Assembly (NCBI RefSeq): GCF_965227505.1
Contig: NZ_OZ245757.1
Span: 1,116,001 to 1,180,000, forward strand
DNA from: Pelagibius sp965227505
GTDB lineage: Bacteria > Pseudomonadota > Alphaproteobacteria > Kiloniellales > Kiloniellaceae
Length of the DNA stretch: 64,000 nucleotides
Direction: 5' to 3'
Shown here: positions 1 through 8,461 of the stretch, one piece after another
Numbering within the stretch: position 1 is the stretch's first letter
Layout: each line of letters opens with the position of its first letter
Notes under the pieces: model-generated
Databases searched by the model: none
Told to the model about the DNA's origin: nothing
What the model saw: only the letters and a program-made list of their open reading frames with translations
Translations under genes and position numbers: made by a program

Positions 1-662
1 TCCTTTGCACCGCCTTGCAGGCAATGGCCGTGCGCAACGATGAGATTGTCGAAGTCCCAAGCAAGAACCGTTTCGATGCCGCGCCGCATCGCCACTTTGT
101 TCCGAACGCTGAGCTTGATATCCAAAGGGACTCCGCCGTCCTCACCCAGGACGCCCGCCATGCCTTTCACGCCGCGCCAAAGCCATGATTCGCCGGCGGC
201 TTCATGCTTCTGGATCAGATCCGTGACGATGAGCGTCTTGGAGGCCTTGTGCAGAAACCAGACCTCGTCCAGAACGGCATGGCCATCAATCACACAGTGA
301 TCGATTTCACCGCTCCAAGGGGCTTCGATGTCATTCGTCAGCAGCGTGTCGACGGCGATGTCGGGATGACGCTTGTTAAATGCCGGCGAGGCCCAAACCC
401 TGGCTGAAGGGTACAACGCCTTCCAGGGCGTGATGCCAAGGCTATGGATCTTGTTGGGCGCAACGAGATGCTCGACCGGGCCGAGCAGATCAACGGCGCG
501 CTGACATTCCGGCGTCGGCCGCACGGGGGAATGAAGCCAGACCCCGCCGGATTCCAGTCGAACGACCGTCATCCTTGTCGTGAACGGCAGCACCGCGTAC
601 ATGCGGACATCGTCGCCGCTCACCGTCCATATGTTCTGTCCGAAGGACTGCATGTCACGCAT
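1..662 (-). CDS. DUF4336 domain protein, 3' end cut by window edge
   Basis: The minus strand is open from an ATG at 662 through the left edge (220 codons seen), so the C-terminus is missing. The read-through contains LHSPVRPT, then HLVAPNKIHSLG about 25 residues later, and IVAHGHCLQGG near the edge. This arrangement matches DUF4336 proteins, a metallo-beta-lactamase-fold-like family of about 220-250 residues with no established reaction. A second in-frame ATG lies three codons downstream (653). The purine-rich GAGGAGAG upstream could serve either start but sits somewhat far from both. The following SDR gene is on the same strand, upstream of this one across a gap of about 100 bp. Family assignment is from remembered motif pattern only. 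Confidence 0.6.
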   Translation of the reverse strand, partial: MRDMQSFGQNIWTVSGDDVRMYAVLPFTTRMTVVRLESGGVWLHSPVRPTPECQRAVDLLGPVEHLVAPNKIHSLGITPWKALYPSARVWASPAFNKRHPDIAVDTLLTNDIEAPWSGEIDHCVIDGHAVLDEVWFLHKASKTLIVTDLIQKHEAAGESWLWRGVKGMAGVLGEDGGVPLDIKLSVRNKVAMRRGIETVLAWDFDNLIVAHGHCLQGGAK

Positions 663-765
663 CAAGCGGAGTGTTCTCTCCTCTGAGGGCAGTTCGTTCG
701 TATGCCGAACTGGCGAGACGCCCGCCGCACACCCGGCGAGCGCCTCCTTCAAACGCAGGGCTGCA

Positions 766-1506
766 CTATCCGCGCCCGACAAAGGGCATCTTGGTGGCCA
801 TGACGGTGATGAACTGCACGTTGGCCTCCAGGGGCAGCCCGGCCATGTGGACCACCGCGTCGGCCACGTGCTGTACGTCCATCGTGGGCTCCGGCTTCAT
901 GGAGCCGTCGGCCTGGGGCACGCCCGAAGACATGGCTTCCGTCATGTGGGAGGCGGCATTGCCGATGTCGATCTGGCCGCAGGCGATATCGAAGGCGCGC
1001 CCATCCAGGGAGATGCTGCGGGTCAGCCCGGTGATGGCATGCTTGGACGACGTGTAGGGCGCGGAGCCGGGCCGCGGCACGTGGGCGGAGATGGAACCGT
1101 TGTTGATGATCCGCCCGCCCTGGGGCGACTGCCGGCGCATCAAATTGAAGGCGCCGTGGGCGCAGAGGAACATGCCGTTCAGGTTCACGTCGATGACCTT
1201 TTTCCAGCCGCTCCAGTCGAGGTCGCCGAAGTTCGTCGCCGGGATGTTGGTGCCGGCGTTGTTGAAGATCACATCAAGGCGTCCGACGTCCGCTTCGATC
1301 TTTGAGAACATCGCCGCCACCGCCTCCGGGTCGGTGACGTCGCAGGGCAACACCGTCATGCCGCCGCCGCCCTCGGCATCGGTTTCCTTCAGCGCATCCG
1401 CGCGCCGTCCGCAGATCGCCACGCTGAAGCCCGCCTTGTGCAGCGCCAGGGCCGAGGCCCGGCCGATGCCCGAACTCGCACCGGTCACCAAAGCCGTTTT
1501 CGCCAT
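766..1506 (-). CDS. SDR family NAD(P)-dependent oxidoreductase
   Basis: This 246-residue protein is a classical short-chain dehydrogenase/reductase, predicted to be cytoplasmic. The Rossmann nucleotide-binding motif TGASSGIG is at residues 8-15, the NNAG motif at 82-85, the catalytic serine region near 138-140, and the YxxxK pair at Tyr151 and Lys155. An Arg-Arg pair after beta-strand 2 (ICGRRADAL, residues 31-39) is more typical of NADP-preferring members. Start ATG at 1506 has a clear GGAGGA ribosome site eight bases upstream. The substrate cannot be told; neighbours (trmJ upstream, DUF4336 downstream) give no pathway. Length and all catalytic residues are normal for the family. Confidence 0.9.
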   Translation of the reverse strand: MAKTALVTGASSGIGRASALALHKAGFSVAICGRRADALKETDAEGGGGMTVLPCDVTDPEAVAAMFSKIEADVGRLDVIFNNAGTNIPATNFGDLDWSGWKKVIDVNLNGMFLCAHGAFNLMRRQSPQGGRIINNGSISAHVPRPGSAPYTSSKHAITGLTRSISLDGRAFDIACGQIDIGNAASHMTEAMSSGVPQADGSMKPEPTMDVQHVADAVVHMAGLPLEANVQFITVMATKMPFVGRG

Positions 1507-1628
1507 TGCATCGTCCTCCGACCGTTTCCTTGGATTTTCGTTTCGCCCGGACAGGTCCCATTGAGCTGGGCTTGGGCGTGCGCGGCGCAGTCTAGTACAG
1601 CCGGCGTGTCAGGCCAAACCGCGGCCGC

Positions 1629-2399
1629 TTAGCGGTCCTGCCCCTGCTTGCCACGCAGCGCCGAGATGATGCCGTGAAGAGTGTTCACCTCCGCCTCGGT
1701 GGGGGTGATGCGGTGAAAAAGGTTGCGCAGGTTGCGCACCATGTTGGGGCGCTTTTCCGGCGGGAAGAGGAAGCCGGTCTCGTCCAGCGCCGTCTCCAGC
1801 CGGGTGAAGAAGTTCACCAGTTCCTCCTTGCTGGCCGGCTCGCCGACCCCGGTTTCCAGGCGGCGCGGCTCGGTCTCGTCGGCGGCCATGAACCAGGCAT
1901 GGCCCACCAGCAGCACCGCCTGGGCGAGGTTGAGGGAGGAAAAGGCGGGGTTCAGCGGCACGGTCAGGGCCGCATCGGCCAGCGCGATGTCGTCGTTCAC
2001 AAGGCCGGAGCGCTCGGGCCCGAACAGCAGGCCCGTCTTCTGGCCGTCCGAAGCCGCCGCGCGCAGCTCAAGCGCGGCCTGTGCCGGCGTGACCACCGGT
2101 TTCACCATCCCGCGCGGCCGCGCCGTGGTGGCGTAGACACGCTGCAGGTCGGCGATCGCCGCCTCTGTGGTGTCGAAAAGCTGCACGCCGGCAATCACCT
2201 CGGAAGCGCCGGAGGCCGCCGCCTCCGCCTTCTCGCTGGGCCAGCCATCGCGCGGGCGCACGAGGCGCAGTTCGGTCAGGCCGCAGTTCAGCATGGCGCG
2301 GGCCACCATGCCGATGTTTTCGCCCAGTTGCGGAGCCACCAGGATGATGGCCGGCCCTTGGCCGGTCACCGGCGTCTGCGTATGGTCGGTTCCCGCCAC
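1629..2399 (-). CDS. trmJ: TrmJ-like tRNA 2'-O-methyltransferase (SPOUT family)
   Basis: A 256-residue SPOUT-fold RNA methyltransferase of the TrmH/TrmJ group, which methylates the 2'-hydroxyl of a tRNA residue (position 32 in the E. coli enzyme) using S-adenosylmethionine. The N-terminal motif VAPQLGENIGMVARAM (21-36), the GPERSGL SAM-knot motif (127-133) and the final PLNPAFSSLNLAQAV motif (148-162) are all in the expected order. The C-terminal extension of about 90 residues after the knot is usual for TrmJ. The start is a GTG at 2399, just after the stop of the upstream secreted-protein gene, so it is probably the third gene of the cimA operon. Substrate nucleotide is inferred from family. 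Confidence 0.88.
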   Translation of the reverse strand: MAGTDHTQTPVTGQGPAIILVAPQLGENIGMVARAMLNCGLTELRLVRPRDGWPSEKAEAAASGASEVIAGVQLFDTTEAAIADLQRVYATTARPRGMVKPVVTPAQAALELRAAASDGQKTGLLFGPERSGLVNDDIALADAALTVPLNPAFSSLNLAQAVLLVGHAWFMAADETEPRRLETGVGEPASKEELVNFFTRLETALDETGFLFPPEKRPNMVRNLRNLFHRITPTEAEVNTLHGIISALRGKQGQDR

Positions 2400-2406
2400 G
2401 GCCCGC

Positions 2407-3165
2407 CTATTCGGCCAGAAGGGCGCGGGCCCGCAGCAGCGTATCGGAAAGGCTGGCGCCGACCTCCAGCTCCGGGCGGAAAAACAGGGAAAAGACGGCC
2501 TTGCCCAAGGGCGTCAGGCTGGGCCCGCTTGCCGGATCGGGATCGATGAGACCGGTCAGCTCCGGTCCCAGCGTGACGCCGCCCAAGGCCCAGACGGTCG
2601 CCAGGATGAAAGAGGCCTCGCGTGCCCGCTCCGGCTCGTCGTCAGCCAGCAAAACGACACCCCGGCGCGCCGGCGCTTCCGTGAAGGAAAAGACAAAGGG
2701 CAGCGTGCCGATTTCGAAGCGCGCCAGCATGCCCTTTTCGAAACCGGCCGCGAAAGCGATCTCCGCCAGATCCTGACGCGGCCCGACCGCGATCACCAGA
2801 TCGGCACCGGCTGACAAGCTGTCGAGGGTATCGCCGGGCTGCGGCGCGGCGCCGGTTTCGGCCAGGGCGATGTCCAGTCCGGTGGGATCGGAGAAGGCAG
2901 CCGCGACCCGGCTCAGCGACGCCGCTGAAGTCTCGGCACTGTCGCTCAACAAGGCAATGGCGAGCGAGCCGCTGTGGCGCCAGAAGGTGTCCGGCGGAAG
3001 GCCGAAATGCCGTCTTGTCTCGCTCTGCTCGACCAGCCGTGCGAAGGCAGCGTGAACCGTGTCCGCATCTTCAGGCGCAGTCTGCGGCGCCTGGGCCGCG
3101 GCCGTCCCTGCCCACAGCGAGAAGAAGCAGAATGCAGCCGCAAGGAGCCTGCCCGGCATCCTCAT
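2407..3165 (-). CDS. Secreted protein, DUF2927-like
   Basis: This 252-residue protein begins with a signal peptide ending near residue 25 (AAAQA), so it is likely periplasmic. The C-terminal part has a LTPLGKAVFSLFFRPEL stretch that resembles the closing motif of DUF2927 proteins, in which the Cys/Glu signature is weakened here. The match is suggestive only, and no catalytic function is known for that family. Its ATG overlaps the stop of cimA (ATGA arrangement), implying translational coupling, and trmJ follows within 10 bases. The operon partners share no obvious pathway with it. Confidence 0.7.
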   Translation of the reverse strand: MRMPGRLLAAAFCFFSLWAGTAAAQAPQTAPEDADTVHAAFARLVEQSETRRHFGLPPDTFWRHSGSLAIALLSDSAETSAASLSRVAAAFSDPTGLDIALAETGAAPQPGDTLDSLSAGADLVIAVGPRQDLAEIAFAAGFEKGMLARFEIGTLPFVFSFTEAPARRGVVLLADDEPERAREASFILATVWALGGVTLGPELTGLIDPDPASGPSLTPLGKAVFSLFFRPELEVGASLSDTLLRARALLAE

Positions 3166-4775
3166 ACCGCTGCCTCCGCCGGTACCTCGGCGCCATCCTG
3201 CAGAAGCTTCCAGGTGATGCCGTCGTGCAGCGCGTTGAAGGAGGCGTCGATCACGTTGGTCGACACCCCGATGGTGGTCCAGCGCCGCCCTTGGGAATCC
3301 GCACTCTCGATCATGACCCTGGTTACCGCGCGGGTACCGGCCTGGGGTGTGAGGATCCGCACCTTGTAGTCAACCAGGCGCATGTCCTCGAGCTGCGGAT
3401 AGAGCGGCACCAGGGCCTTGCGCAGGGCGGTGTCTAGGGCGTTCACCGGGCCGTTGCCGTCGGCCACCTCCATCTTGGCCTTGCCGGCGACCTCCAGCGT
3501 CACCGTCGCCTCGGACTCGGTGACCAGTTCGCCGCGCGCGTTCCATCGCCGGTCGTCCATGATGCGAAAGCGCGCCAGGGAGAAGTAGCTGGGCACCTCG
3601 CCGCGCGCGCGCCGCGCCAGCAGCTCGAAGGACGCTTCGGCGCCGTCGTAGGCAAAGCCCTCGAACTCCCGCGCTTTGACCTCGTCGACCAGCTTGTTGA
3701 CCCCCGGGTCCTTGGGGTCCAGATCGATGCCGATCTCGGCGAGGCGCGCCAGGATGTTGGAGCGCCCGGCCTGGTCGGAGACCACGATGTGGCGGCGGTT
3801 GCCGACTGTGGCGGGGTCGATGTGTTCGTAGGTACGCGGGTCTTTGGCGACGGCGGAGACGTGCAGACCGCCCTTGTGGGCGAAGGCCGCCTCGCCGACG
3901 TAGGCGGCGTGACGCGCGGGCTGGCGGTTGAGGCGATCGTCCAGCAGGCGGGAGACATGGGTGAGCTGGCCGAGGGCATGCTCGTCCAGGCCGACGTCGT
4001 AGTCGGTCTTCAGCATCAGGTTGGCGATCAGGCTGATCAGGTTGGCATTGCCGCAGCGCTCGCCCAGACCGTTGATGGTGCCCTGCACCTGGCGCGCGCC
4101 CGCATCGATCGCCGCCAGCGAGTTGGCGACCGCGTTCTCGGTGTCATTATGGCAGTGAATGCCGACGTGGCTGCCGGGGATCCGCTCGCAGACCGCGCCG
4201 ACGATACGGGCGACCTCGTCGGGCAGGGTGCCCCCGTTGGTGTCGCAGAGCACCACCCAGCGCGCGCCGGCCTTATGGGCGGCCTCCAGGCACTCCATCG
4301 CATAGGCGGGGTTGGCCTTGTAGCCGTCGAAGAAGTGCTCGGCATCGAACATCACCTCGTCCTTGCGGGTGAGCGCGTGGGCCACCGAGTCCGCAATCAT
4401 GGCGACATTTTCCGAACGCTTGATCTCCAGGGCGACATCGACGTGGAAGTCCCAGGTCTTGCCGACCATGCAGACGGCCTCCGCCGAGGAATTCAGCAGG
4501 CCGGCCAGACCGGGATCGTTCTCGGCGCTGCGGCCCGGGCGGCGGGTCATGCCGAAGGCGACGAAGCGGCTGCGCTCCAGGCCGGGAGACTCCGAAAAAA
4601 AGGCGTCGTCCGTGGGGTTGGCGCCGGGCCAGCCGCCCTCCACGTAGTCCAGACCAAGGCGGTCGAGGACACGGGCGATGGCCAGCTTGTCCGAAACCGA
4701 GAAGTCGACGCCCTGACTCTGCGCCCCATCGCGCAGGGTCGAGTCGAAGAGATAGACCCGCCTGTCATTAACCAT
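3162..4775 (-). CDS. cimA: Citramalate synthase / 2-isopropylmalate synthase family
   Basis: A 537-residue HMGL/LeuA-type enzyme that condenses acetyl-CoA with a 2-oxo acid. The sequence fits the citramalate synthase (CimA, TIGR00977-like) branch, which joins acetyl-CoA and pyruvate in the threonine-independent route to isoleucine. The TIM-barrel motif DSTLRDGAQ is at residues 11-19 and the metal-binding HCHND at 207-211. The C-terminal LeuA allosteric domain (about 400-530) suggests feedback control by a branched-chain amino acid. The start ATG at 4775 lies 21 bases from a predicted transcription start. It is the first gene of a three-gene unit with the secreted protein and trmJ. Distinguishing citramalate from isopropylmalate activity needs the specificity residues to be aligned. 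Confidence 0.85.
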   Translation of the reverse strand: MVNDRRVYLFDSTLRDGAQSQGVDFSVSDKLAIARVLDRLGLDYVEGGWPGANPTDDAFFSESPGLERSRFVAFGMTRRPGRSAENDPGLAGLLNSSAEAVCMVGKTWDFHVDVALEIKRSENVAMIADSVAHALTRKDEVMFDAEHFFDGYKANPAYAMECLEAAHKAGARWVVLCDTNGGTLPDEVARIVGAVCERIPGSHVGIHCHNDTENAVANSLAAIDAGARQVQGTINGLGERCGNANLISLIANLMLKTDYDVGLDEHALGQLTHVSRLLDDRLNRQPARHAAYVGEAAFAHKGGLHVSAVAKDPRTYEHIDPATVGNRRHIVVSDQAGRSNILARLAEIGIDLDPKDPGVNKLVDEVKAREFEGFAYDGAEASFELLARRARGEVPSYFSLARFRIMDDRRWNARGELVTESEATVTLEVAGKAKMEVADGNGPVNALDTALRKALVPLYPQLEDMRLVDYKVRILTPQAGTRAVTRVMIESADSQGRRWTTIGVSTNVIDASFNALHDGITWKLLQDGAEVPAEAAV

Positions 4776-4802
4776 AGTGATTATCCGCCCTTTGGAGGGC
4801 GC

Positions 4803-4831
4803 TATTCAGCACAGGCAGGCCCTCAGGTCAA
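4803..4831 (-). promoter_or_regulatory. Predicted sigma-70 promoter of cimA
   Basis: On the minus strand TTGACC (4831-4826) is followed by a 17-base spacer and TGAATA (4808-4803). This predicts initiation near 4796 and a leader of about 21 bases. The leader contains a small perfect hairpin (CGCCCT-ttgg-AGGGCG, 4786-4801, plus-strand reading) just ahead of the cimA start. Confidence 0.45.
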
Positions 4832-4888
4832 CTTGGCTGGCGCGCACAATCCCGGCCGTCTGGCGCGGCCGCGCGACCCGGGGCGATC

Positions 4889-5839
4889 TCATGAGGGCTG
4901 TGCGACGCGGTGGTCCTCTTCGGCGCCGCGCGCCAGGCTGCGGCCCTCCTCCTCCAGCCAATCCCGAAAAGCGATCACCTTCTGTTTGCGCGCGGCCGCT
5001 TCGGTGCAGACGACGAAGTAGGACATCGACCCTTCGACCGCGCGGTCGAACAGCCGCACCAGCCGGCCGGCCCGCAGATCGTCTTCCGCCAGGGTGGCCC
5101 AGGTCAGCCCGACGCCCTGTCCGTGGATCGCCGCCTGGATCATCATGTAGCTGTTGGGAAAGGCGGGACCCTGCGTCGGGTCGACCCCTCTCGCCCCCAG
5201 AATCCCCAGCCAGACCGACCAGGTCGCCATGGAGTTCACCTCCATGCGCGCCGATTCCGTATGCAGAAGCGTGTGGTGTTTCAGGTCCTCCGGCCGCCTG
5301 AGCGGCGGGCCCTTTGCCAGAAGCTCCGGGCTGCAGACGGCAAAGACCGTCTCATGCATGATCGCTTTCGAGACGAGCCCCGGAAAAGGACCCTGGCCGA
5401 AGCGGATGGCCATGTCGATGGTGGCTGCCTCGGCCACCAGATCGATGCGGTTGCCGGTCGGCCGGATGCGCACGTCGATCTCCGGATGGATGTCGTGGAA
5501 ACGCCCGAGTCGCGGGATCAGCCATTTCACCGCGAGCGACGGGCTGGCAGTGACTGTCAGGATACCGCTCTCATCGGGCTGCTGCAGTTCCGCGACCTTG
5601 TCGAACAGCCGCCGAAAAACCGTCTGCGCCGTCTCCGCCAGGTCCTCACCCTTCTCAGTGAGCGTCAGACCGCGCGCGCCGCGGTGAAACAGCGCAAAGC
5701 CCAGGCTGGCTTCCAACTGCTTGATCTGCTGGCTGACCGCGCCCTGGGTCACGTGCAGCTCGGCAGCCGCCTTGGTGAAACTGAGGTGGCGGGCCGCCAC
5801 CTCGAAGGTCCGCAAGGCTGCCAGCGGGGGCGATGGCAT
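4889..5839 (-). CDS. LysR-family transcriptional regulator, GcvA-like
   Basis: A 316-residue LysR-type regulator. The N-terminal winged helix-turn-helix (about 1-60) contains the family signature around AAAELHVTQGAVSQQIKQLE (24-43). The effector-binding domain (about 90-300) includes SPSLAVKWLIPRL, a segment common in the GcvA/AmpR-like subgroup. ATG 5839 has a GGAGAC ribosome site. It lies upstream of cimA on the same strand but is separated from it by a promoter-bearing gap. It diverges from the DUF1127 gene at 6004 over a 164-bp interval, so the DUF1127 promoter or its own is the most likely local target. The effector is unknown. Confidence 0.88.
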   Translation of the reverse strand: MPSPPLAALRTFEVAARHLSFTKAAAELHVTQGAVSQQIKQLEASLGFALFHRGARGLTLTEKGEDLAETAQTVFRRLFDKVAELQQPDESGILTVTASPSLAVKWLIPRLGRFHDIHPEIDVRIRPTGNRIDLVAEAATIDMAIRFGQGPFPGLVSKAIMHETVFAVCSPELLAKGPPLRRPEDLKHHTLLHTESARMEVNSMATWSVWLGILGARGVDPTQGPAFPNSYMMIQAAIHGQGVGLTWATLAEDDLRAGRLVRLFDRAVEGSMSYFVVCTEAAARKQKVIAFRDWLEEEGRSLARGAEEDHRVAQPS

Positions 5840-6003
5840 CGGCGTCTCCGGGGACGTCTCGGGGCATGATCACCCATTAGACCAGCTTATTAAGCCCATT
5901 ACGAATCATCGTTTGTGGCTTTCTCGAATCTGGCCAATATTTCTGGTCAGAACCTTTGGGATCCGTCAACCCGGACACCACCCCCAGCCTATCAGGTGAC
6001 CTA

Positions 6004-6315
6004 ATGACCAGCTCTTCGAACGGGGCCTCTTCTGGGGTCCACGCAACCCTTCCGTACCGCCAGCTTTCAGGCACACCCTCCGGTCGCTATGCCGATCTCG
6101 GCCGGCCGGAGATGCGGTGGCGCCGGGACCGTGCGGTGGTCGCCAATCTGCTGCTGGACGGCTTCTTCGCACTGGCCCGCCCGCTGATCGCCTGGCAGAG
6201 ACGCCTTGAGGAGAAAGACCGGCTCAACGACATGCCGGACTACCTCCTGAGGGATCTCGGACTGACCCGCGAAGACATTGTCGATATCTCGGCATCAGCA
6301 GGCCGCGACCGCTAA
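6004..6315 (+). CDS. DUF1127 domain protein
   Basis: The chosen ATG at 6004 follows an AGGTGA ribosome site and gives 103 residues; an upstream in-frame start lacks such a site. The C-terminal half contains the basic DUF1127 (YjiS-like) helix pattern: WQRRLEEKDRLNDMPDYLL followed by RDLGLTREDI. DUF1127 proteins are small and Arg-rich, and several in alphaproteobacteria bind RNA and affect phosphate, carbon or stress regulation. This one has an unusually long N-terminal extension (about 50 residues) compared with the roughly 45-70 residue core family. It is transcribed away from the LysR gene and ends at a strong terminator. Confidence 0.85.
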   Translation: MTSSSNGASSGVHATLPYRQLSGTPSGRYADLGRPEMRWRRDRAVVANLLLDGFFALARPLIAWQRRLEEKDRLNDMPDYLLRDLGLTREDIVDISASAGRDR

Positions 6316-6363
6316 GGCCTCGCGCCTATCCCCTGCACACACACCCATAACCCTGCAACTTGC

Positions 6364-6410
6364 GGCGGCGGGCCGCCCCCCGAGCAAAGGGCCCGCCGCC
6401 CCTCTTTTTT
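6364..6410 (+). terminator. Rho-independent terminator of the DUF1127 gene
   Basis: An 11-bp perfect GC stem (GGCGGCGGGCC, 6364-6374, with its complement 6390-6400) closes a 15-base loop. It is followed by CCTCTTTTTT (6401-6410). It sits about 50 bases after the DUF1127 stop codon. This is one of the strongest canonical terminators in the window. Confidence 0.9.
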
Positions 6411-6422
6411 CCGGACCGGTTC

Positions 6423-7010
6423 TCAGTCCTCCGCATCGAAAGGCGATCGGTCGACGGGACCGCGCAGTCGCGCGATCTCAGCCGTCACGCGCGGCGCGTC
6501 GGCGATGCCGTAGAACGCCTCGATCTGATAGCTGCCGCCGGCGCTGCGTTTCCACCACGGCAGTTTGCGTTCAATGAACACGGCTGCCCCGCGGCCGGAG
6601 TCATCGGCCAGGGCGCGCGGTTCATCCAGGTCTTCCGGCATGAACACCCGCTTGCTGCGGAAGGGCCAGAACGACAGGATCATCAGCCGCCGGCTGGTGA
6701 CCGCATAGACCATGCGCCCTGCCGAGACCTTGGTCACCTGCGGCGCTACCACCAGCGCCAGACAGTAGAGGGCGGCCGCCACCAGGAAAGCAAACAGCAA
6801 GGCGCTTTCCGCCGAGGCGCGAAAGTCCGGAACATAGCCGTACCAGTGCAGGCCGGCGATCACCGCCAGCCCCAGGGTGCCGCGGATGACCTGCGGCAGT
6901 TTGGTGCGCGCCAGAACCTCCGGCTGTGGGCGGTCCGCCCAGATCAACTCTTCGCCCGGCTCCAGTTCCTGTCGCGCCACCGTCAGCGGATCGTCTGTTT
7001 TCGAGGCCAC
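6423..7010 (-). CDS. Membrane protein with PH-like domain
   Basis: A GTG at 7010 preceded by GGAAGGGGAG is preferred over the upstream ATG at 7061, giving 195 residues. Two hydrophobic segments (about 38-55 and 65-90 from this start) are followed by a soluble part. That part has a Y-x-V-T-x-R-R-x-M-I core (YAVTSRRLMILSFWPF), typical of bacterial PH-domain membrane proteins. The role of such proteins is unknown. The 3' end abuts the DUF1127 terminator on the other strand. It lies downstream of uspA with about 57 bases between them, so the two may be co-transcribed. Confidence 0.75.
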   Translation of the reverse strand: MASKTDDPLTVARQELEPGEELIWADRPQPEVLARTKLPQVIRGTLGLAVIAGLHWYGYVPDFRASAESALLFAFLVAAALYCLALVVAPQVTKVSAGRMVYAVTSRRLMILSFWPFRSKRVFMPEDLDEPRALADDSGRGAAVFIERKLPWWKRSAGGSYQIEAFYGIADAPRVTAEIARLRGPVDRSPFDAED

Positions 7011-7067
7011 GGCTCCCCTTCCTCTTCGGCCGCTTTGCGCAGGGCGGCGGCCGTGTCGCACCCGTCG

Positions 7068-7508
7068 TCAAACCGGCCCTTGAGCCTGCGCGACCAGAAC
7101 GGGCACCTTGGCGAGGTGCAGCACCTTGCGGGAAACGGAGCCGAGCAGCAGTTCGGCATATTCCCCCAGGCCGCGGCTGCCGACAACGATCAGGTCGGCA
7201 CCGCTGCGGCCGGCTTCATCGAGGATTTCGTCGGCCGGGTCGCCGTAACCGACACGCTGTTCCACCGTCACCCCTTTGGGGACCTCGGCCAGAATGCGGG
7301 CGGAGGCGAGGATGCGTTCAAAGACCTCGGACCGGCTCAGGTCCTCCGACTTCGCGAGATCGGCCAGGGGGGCTTCAAGCGGCCGATGTCCGTCCACCGC
7401 CAGCATGACCAGCGTTGCATCATAGGTCTTCGCGATATCGCCCGCACAACGCACCGCATTGGCCGCATGGCCGGACCCGTCAACGGCCACGAGAACGGTC
7501 TTGAACAT
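7068..7508 (-). CDS. Universal stress protein (UspA family)
   Basis: A 146-residue single-domain UspA protein, about the usual size. The N-terminus shows the ILVAVDGS-like strand (VLVAVDGSGHA, 5-15). The ATP-binding signature G-x2-G-x9-G-S is complete at Gly110, Gly113 and Gly123-Ser124, so this is likely an ATP-binding member. The start ATG 7508 has GGAGGA upstream. It diverges from the DUF1287 gene and lies upstream of the PH-like membrane protein. Confidence 0.92.
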   Translation of the reverse strand: MFKTVLVAVDGSGHAANAVRCAGDIAKTYDATLVMLAVDGHRPLEAPLADLAKSEDLSRSEVFERILASARILAEVPKGVTVEQRVGYGDPADEILDEAGRSGADLIVVGSRGLGEYAELLLGSVSRKVLHLAKVPVLVAQAQGPV

Positions 7509-7729
7509 TCATGGTCCTCCCAACACTCGATTGCCCCTCAGCCTCGCGGATCCAACGGACTCCGGCGCGGCGACCGGCAGCTTAGCGTCCCGGGCCGCCG
7601 CACTCCAACCGGCAATGGCCGGCACACGAAGGATATGACGGCGGCCCCGCCACAAAAAAGCCGTAAGCCCGGGTGAACCTGCCTGCGGTTTGCTGCGACC
7701 AACGGCTGGACAGCAAGAGACATGAGCGG

Positions 7730-8458
7730 ATGACCAAACCCGGATCGCACAACCGTCGTATGGAACCCTTGCGGTCGACAGCCTTCTTTGGTCACACCCT
7801 TCCCGGCCTGCTCGGCTTGGTCCTGGTTATTGCCGGCAGCGCGCCGGCCCTGGCCCAGCAGCCGGCCCAGCAGCCGATCCAGCAGCCGATCCAACAGTCC
7901 GCCCAGAGCGTTGCGGAGAGGCTGAACGCGGCGGCCCTCGCCCGCACCGCGGCTCACGTCACCTACGACCCTGCCTATCGCCGGATCGCCTATCCCGGCG
8001 GCGACGTGGCGGCGGACCGCGGCGTCTGCTCCGACGTTGTGATTCGCGCATACCGTGCCCTGGGCATCGACCTTCAGGAACTGGTCCACGAGGACATGCG
8101 CAGGGCCTTCGATGCCTATCCCAAGCTTTGGGGCCTGACGCGGCCTGACAGCAACATCGATCACCGCCGGGTGCCCAACCTGGAGACCTTCCTGCGGCAC
8201 CAGGGCGCGATGCTGGCGGCCAGCAACGACCCGAACGACTACAAGGCCGGCGACGTGGTCGCCTGGAATCTGCGCGGGTCCCGAGGGTTTCTGCCGCACA
8301 TCGGCATCGTGACAGACCGCATCGCCGCCAGCGGACGGCCGATGATGGTACACAACATTGGCGCGGGGCCGCAGTTGGAAGACGTGCTATTTACGTGGCC
8401 GATCACCGGCCGCTATCGCTATCTGCCGGACGCGGGTACGGCAGCGGCGAGGAATTGA
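7730..8458 (+). CDS. DUF1287 secreted protein
   Basis: DUF1287 is recognised from a near-continuous series of family motifs: GVCSDVVIRAYRALGIDLQ, LVHEDM, WGLTRPDSNIDHRRVPNL, GDVVAW, HIGIV and VHNIGAG. These proteins resemble NlpC/P60-type peptidases (Cys and His positions conserved here), but their substrate has not been settled. The N-terminus carries a hydrophobic export signal ending near ALAQQ, followed by a short Gln-Pro repeat (PAQQPIQQPIQQ). The start at 7730 is a choice; ATG 7760 would also leave the export signal intact, and no start has a strong ribosome site. The phosphotransferase gene follows after 3 bases, suggesting an operon. Confidence 0.85.
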   Translation: MTKPGSHNRRMEPLRSTAFFGHTLPGLLGLVLVIAGSAPALAQQPAQQPIQQPIQQSAQSVAERLNAAALARTAAHVTYDPAYRRIAYPGGDVAADRGVCSDVVIRAYRALGIDLQELVHEDMRRAFDAYPKLWGLTRPDSNIDHRRVPNLETFLRHQGAMLAASNDPNDYKAGDVVAWNLRGSRGFLPHIGIVTDRIAASGRPMMVHNIGAGPQLEDVLFTWPITGRYRYLPDAGTAAARN

Positions 8459-8461
8459 CCG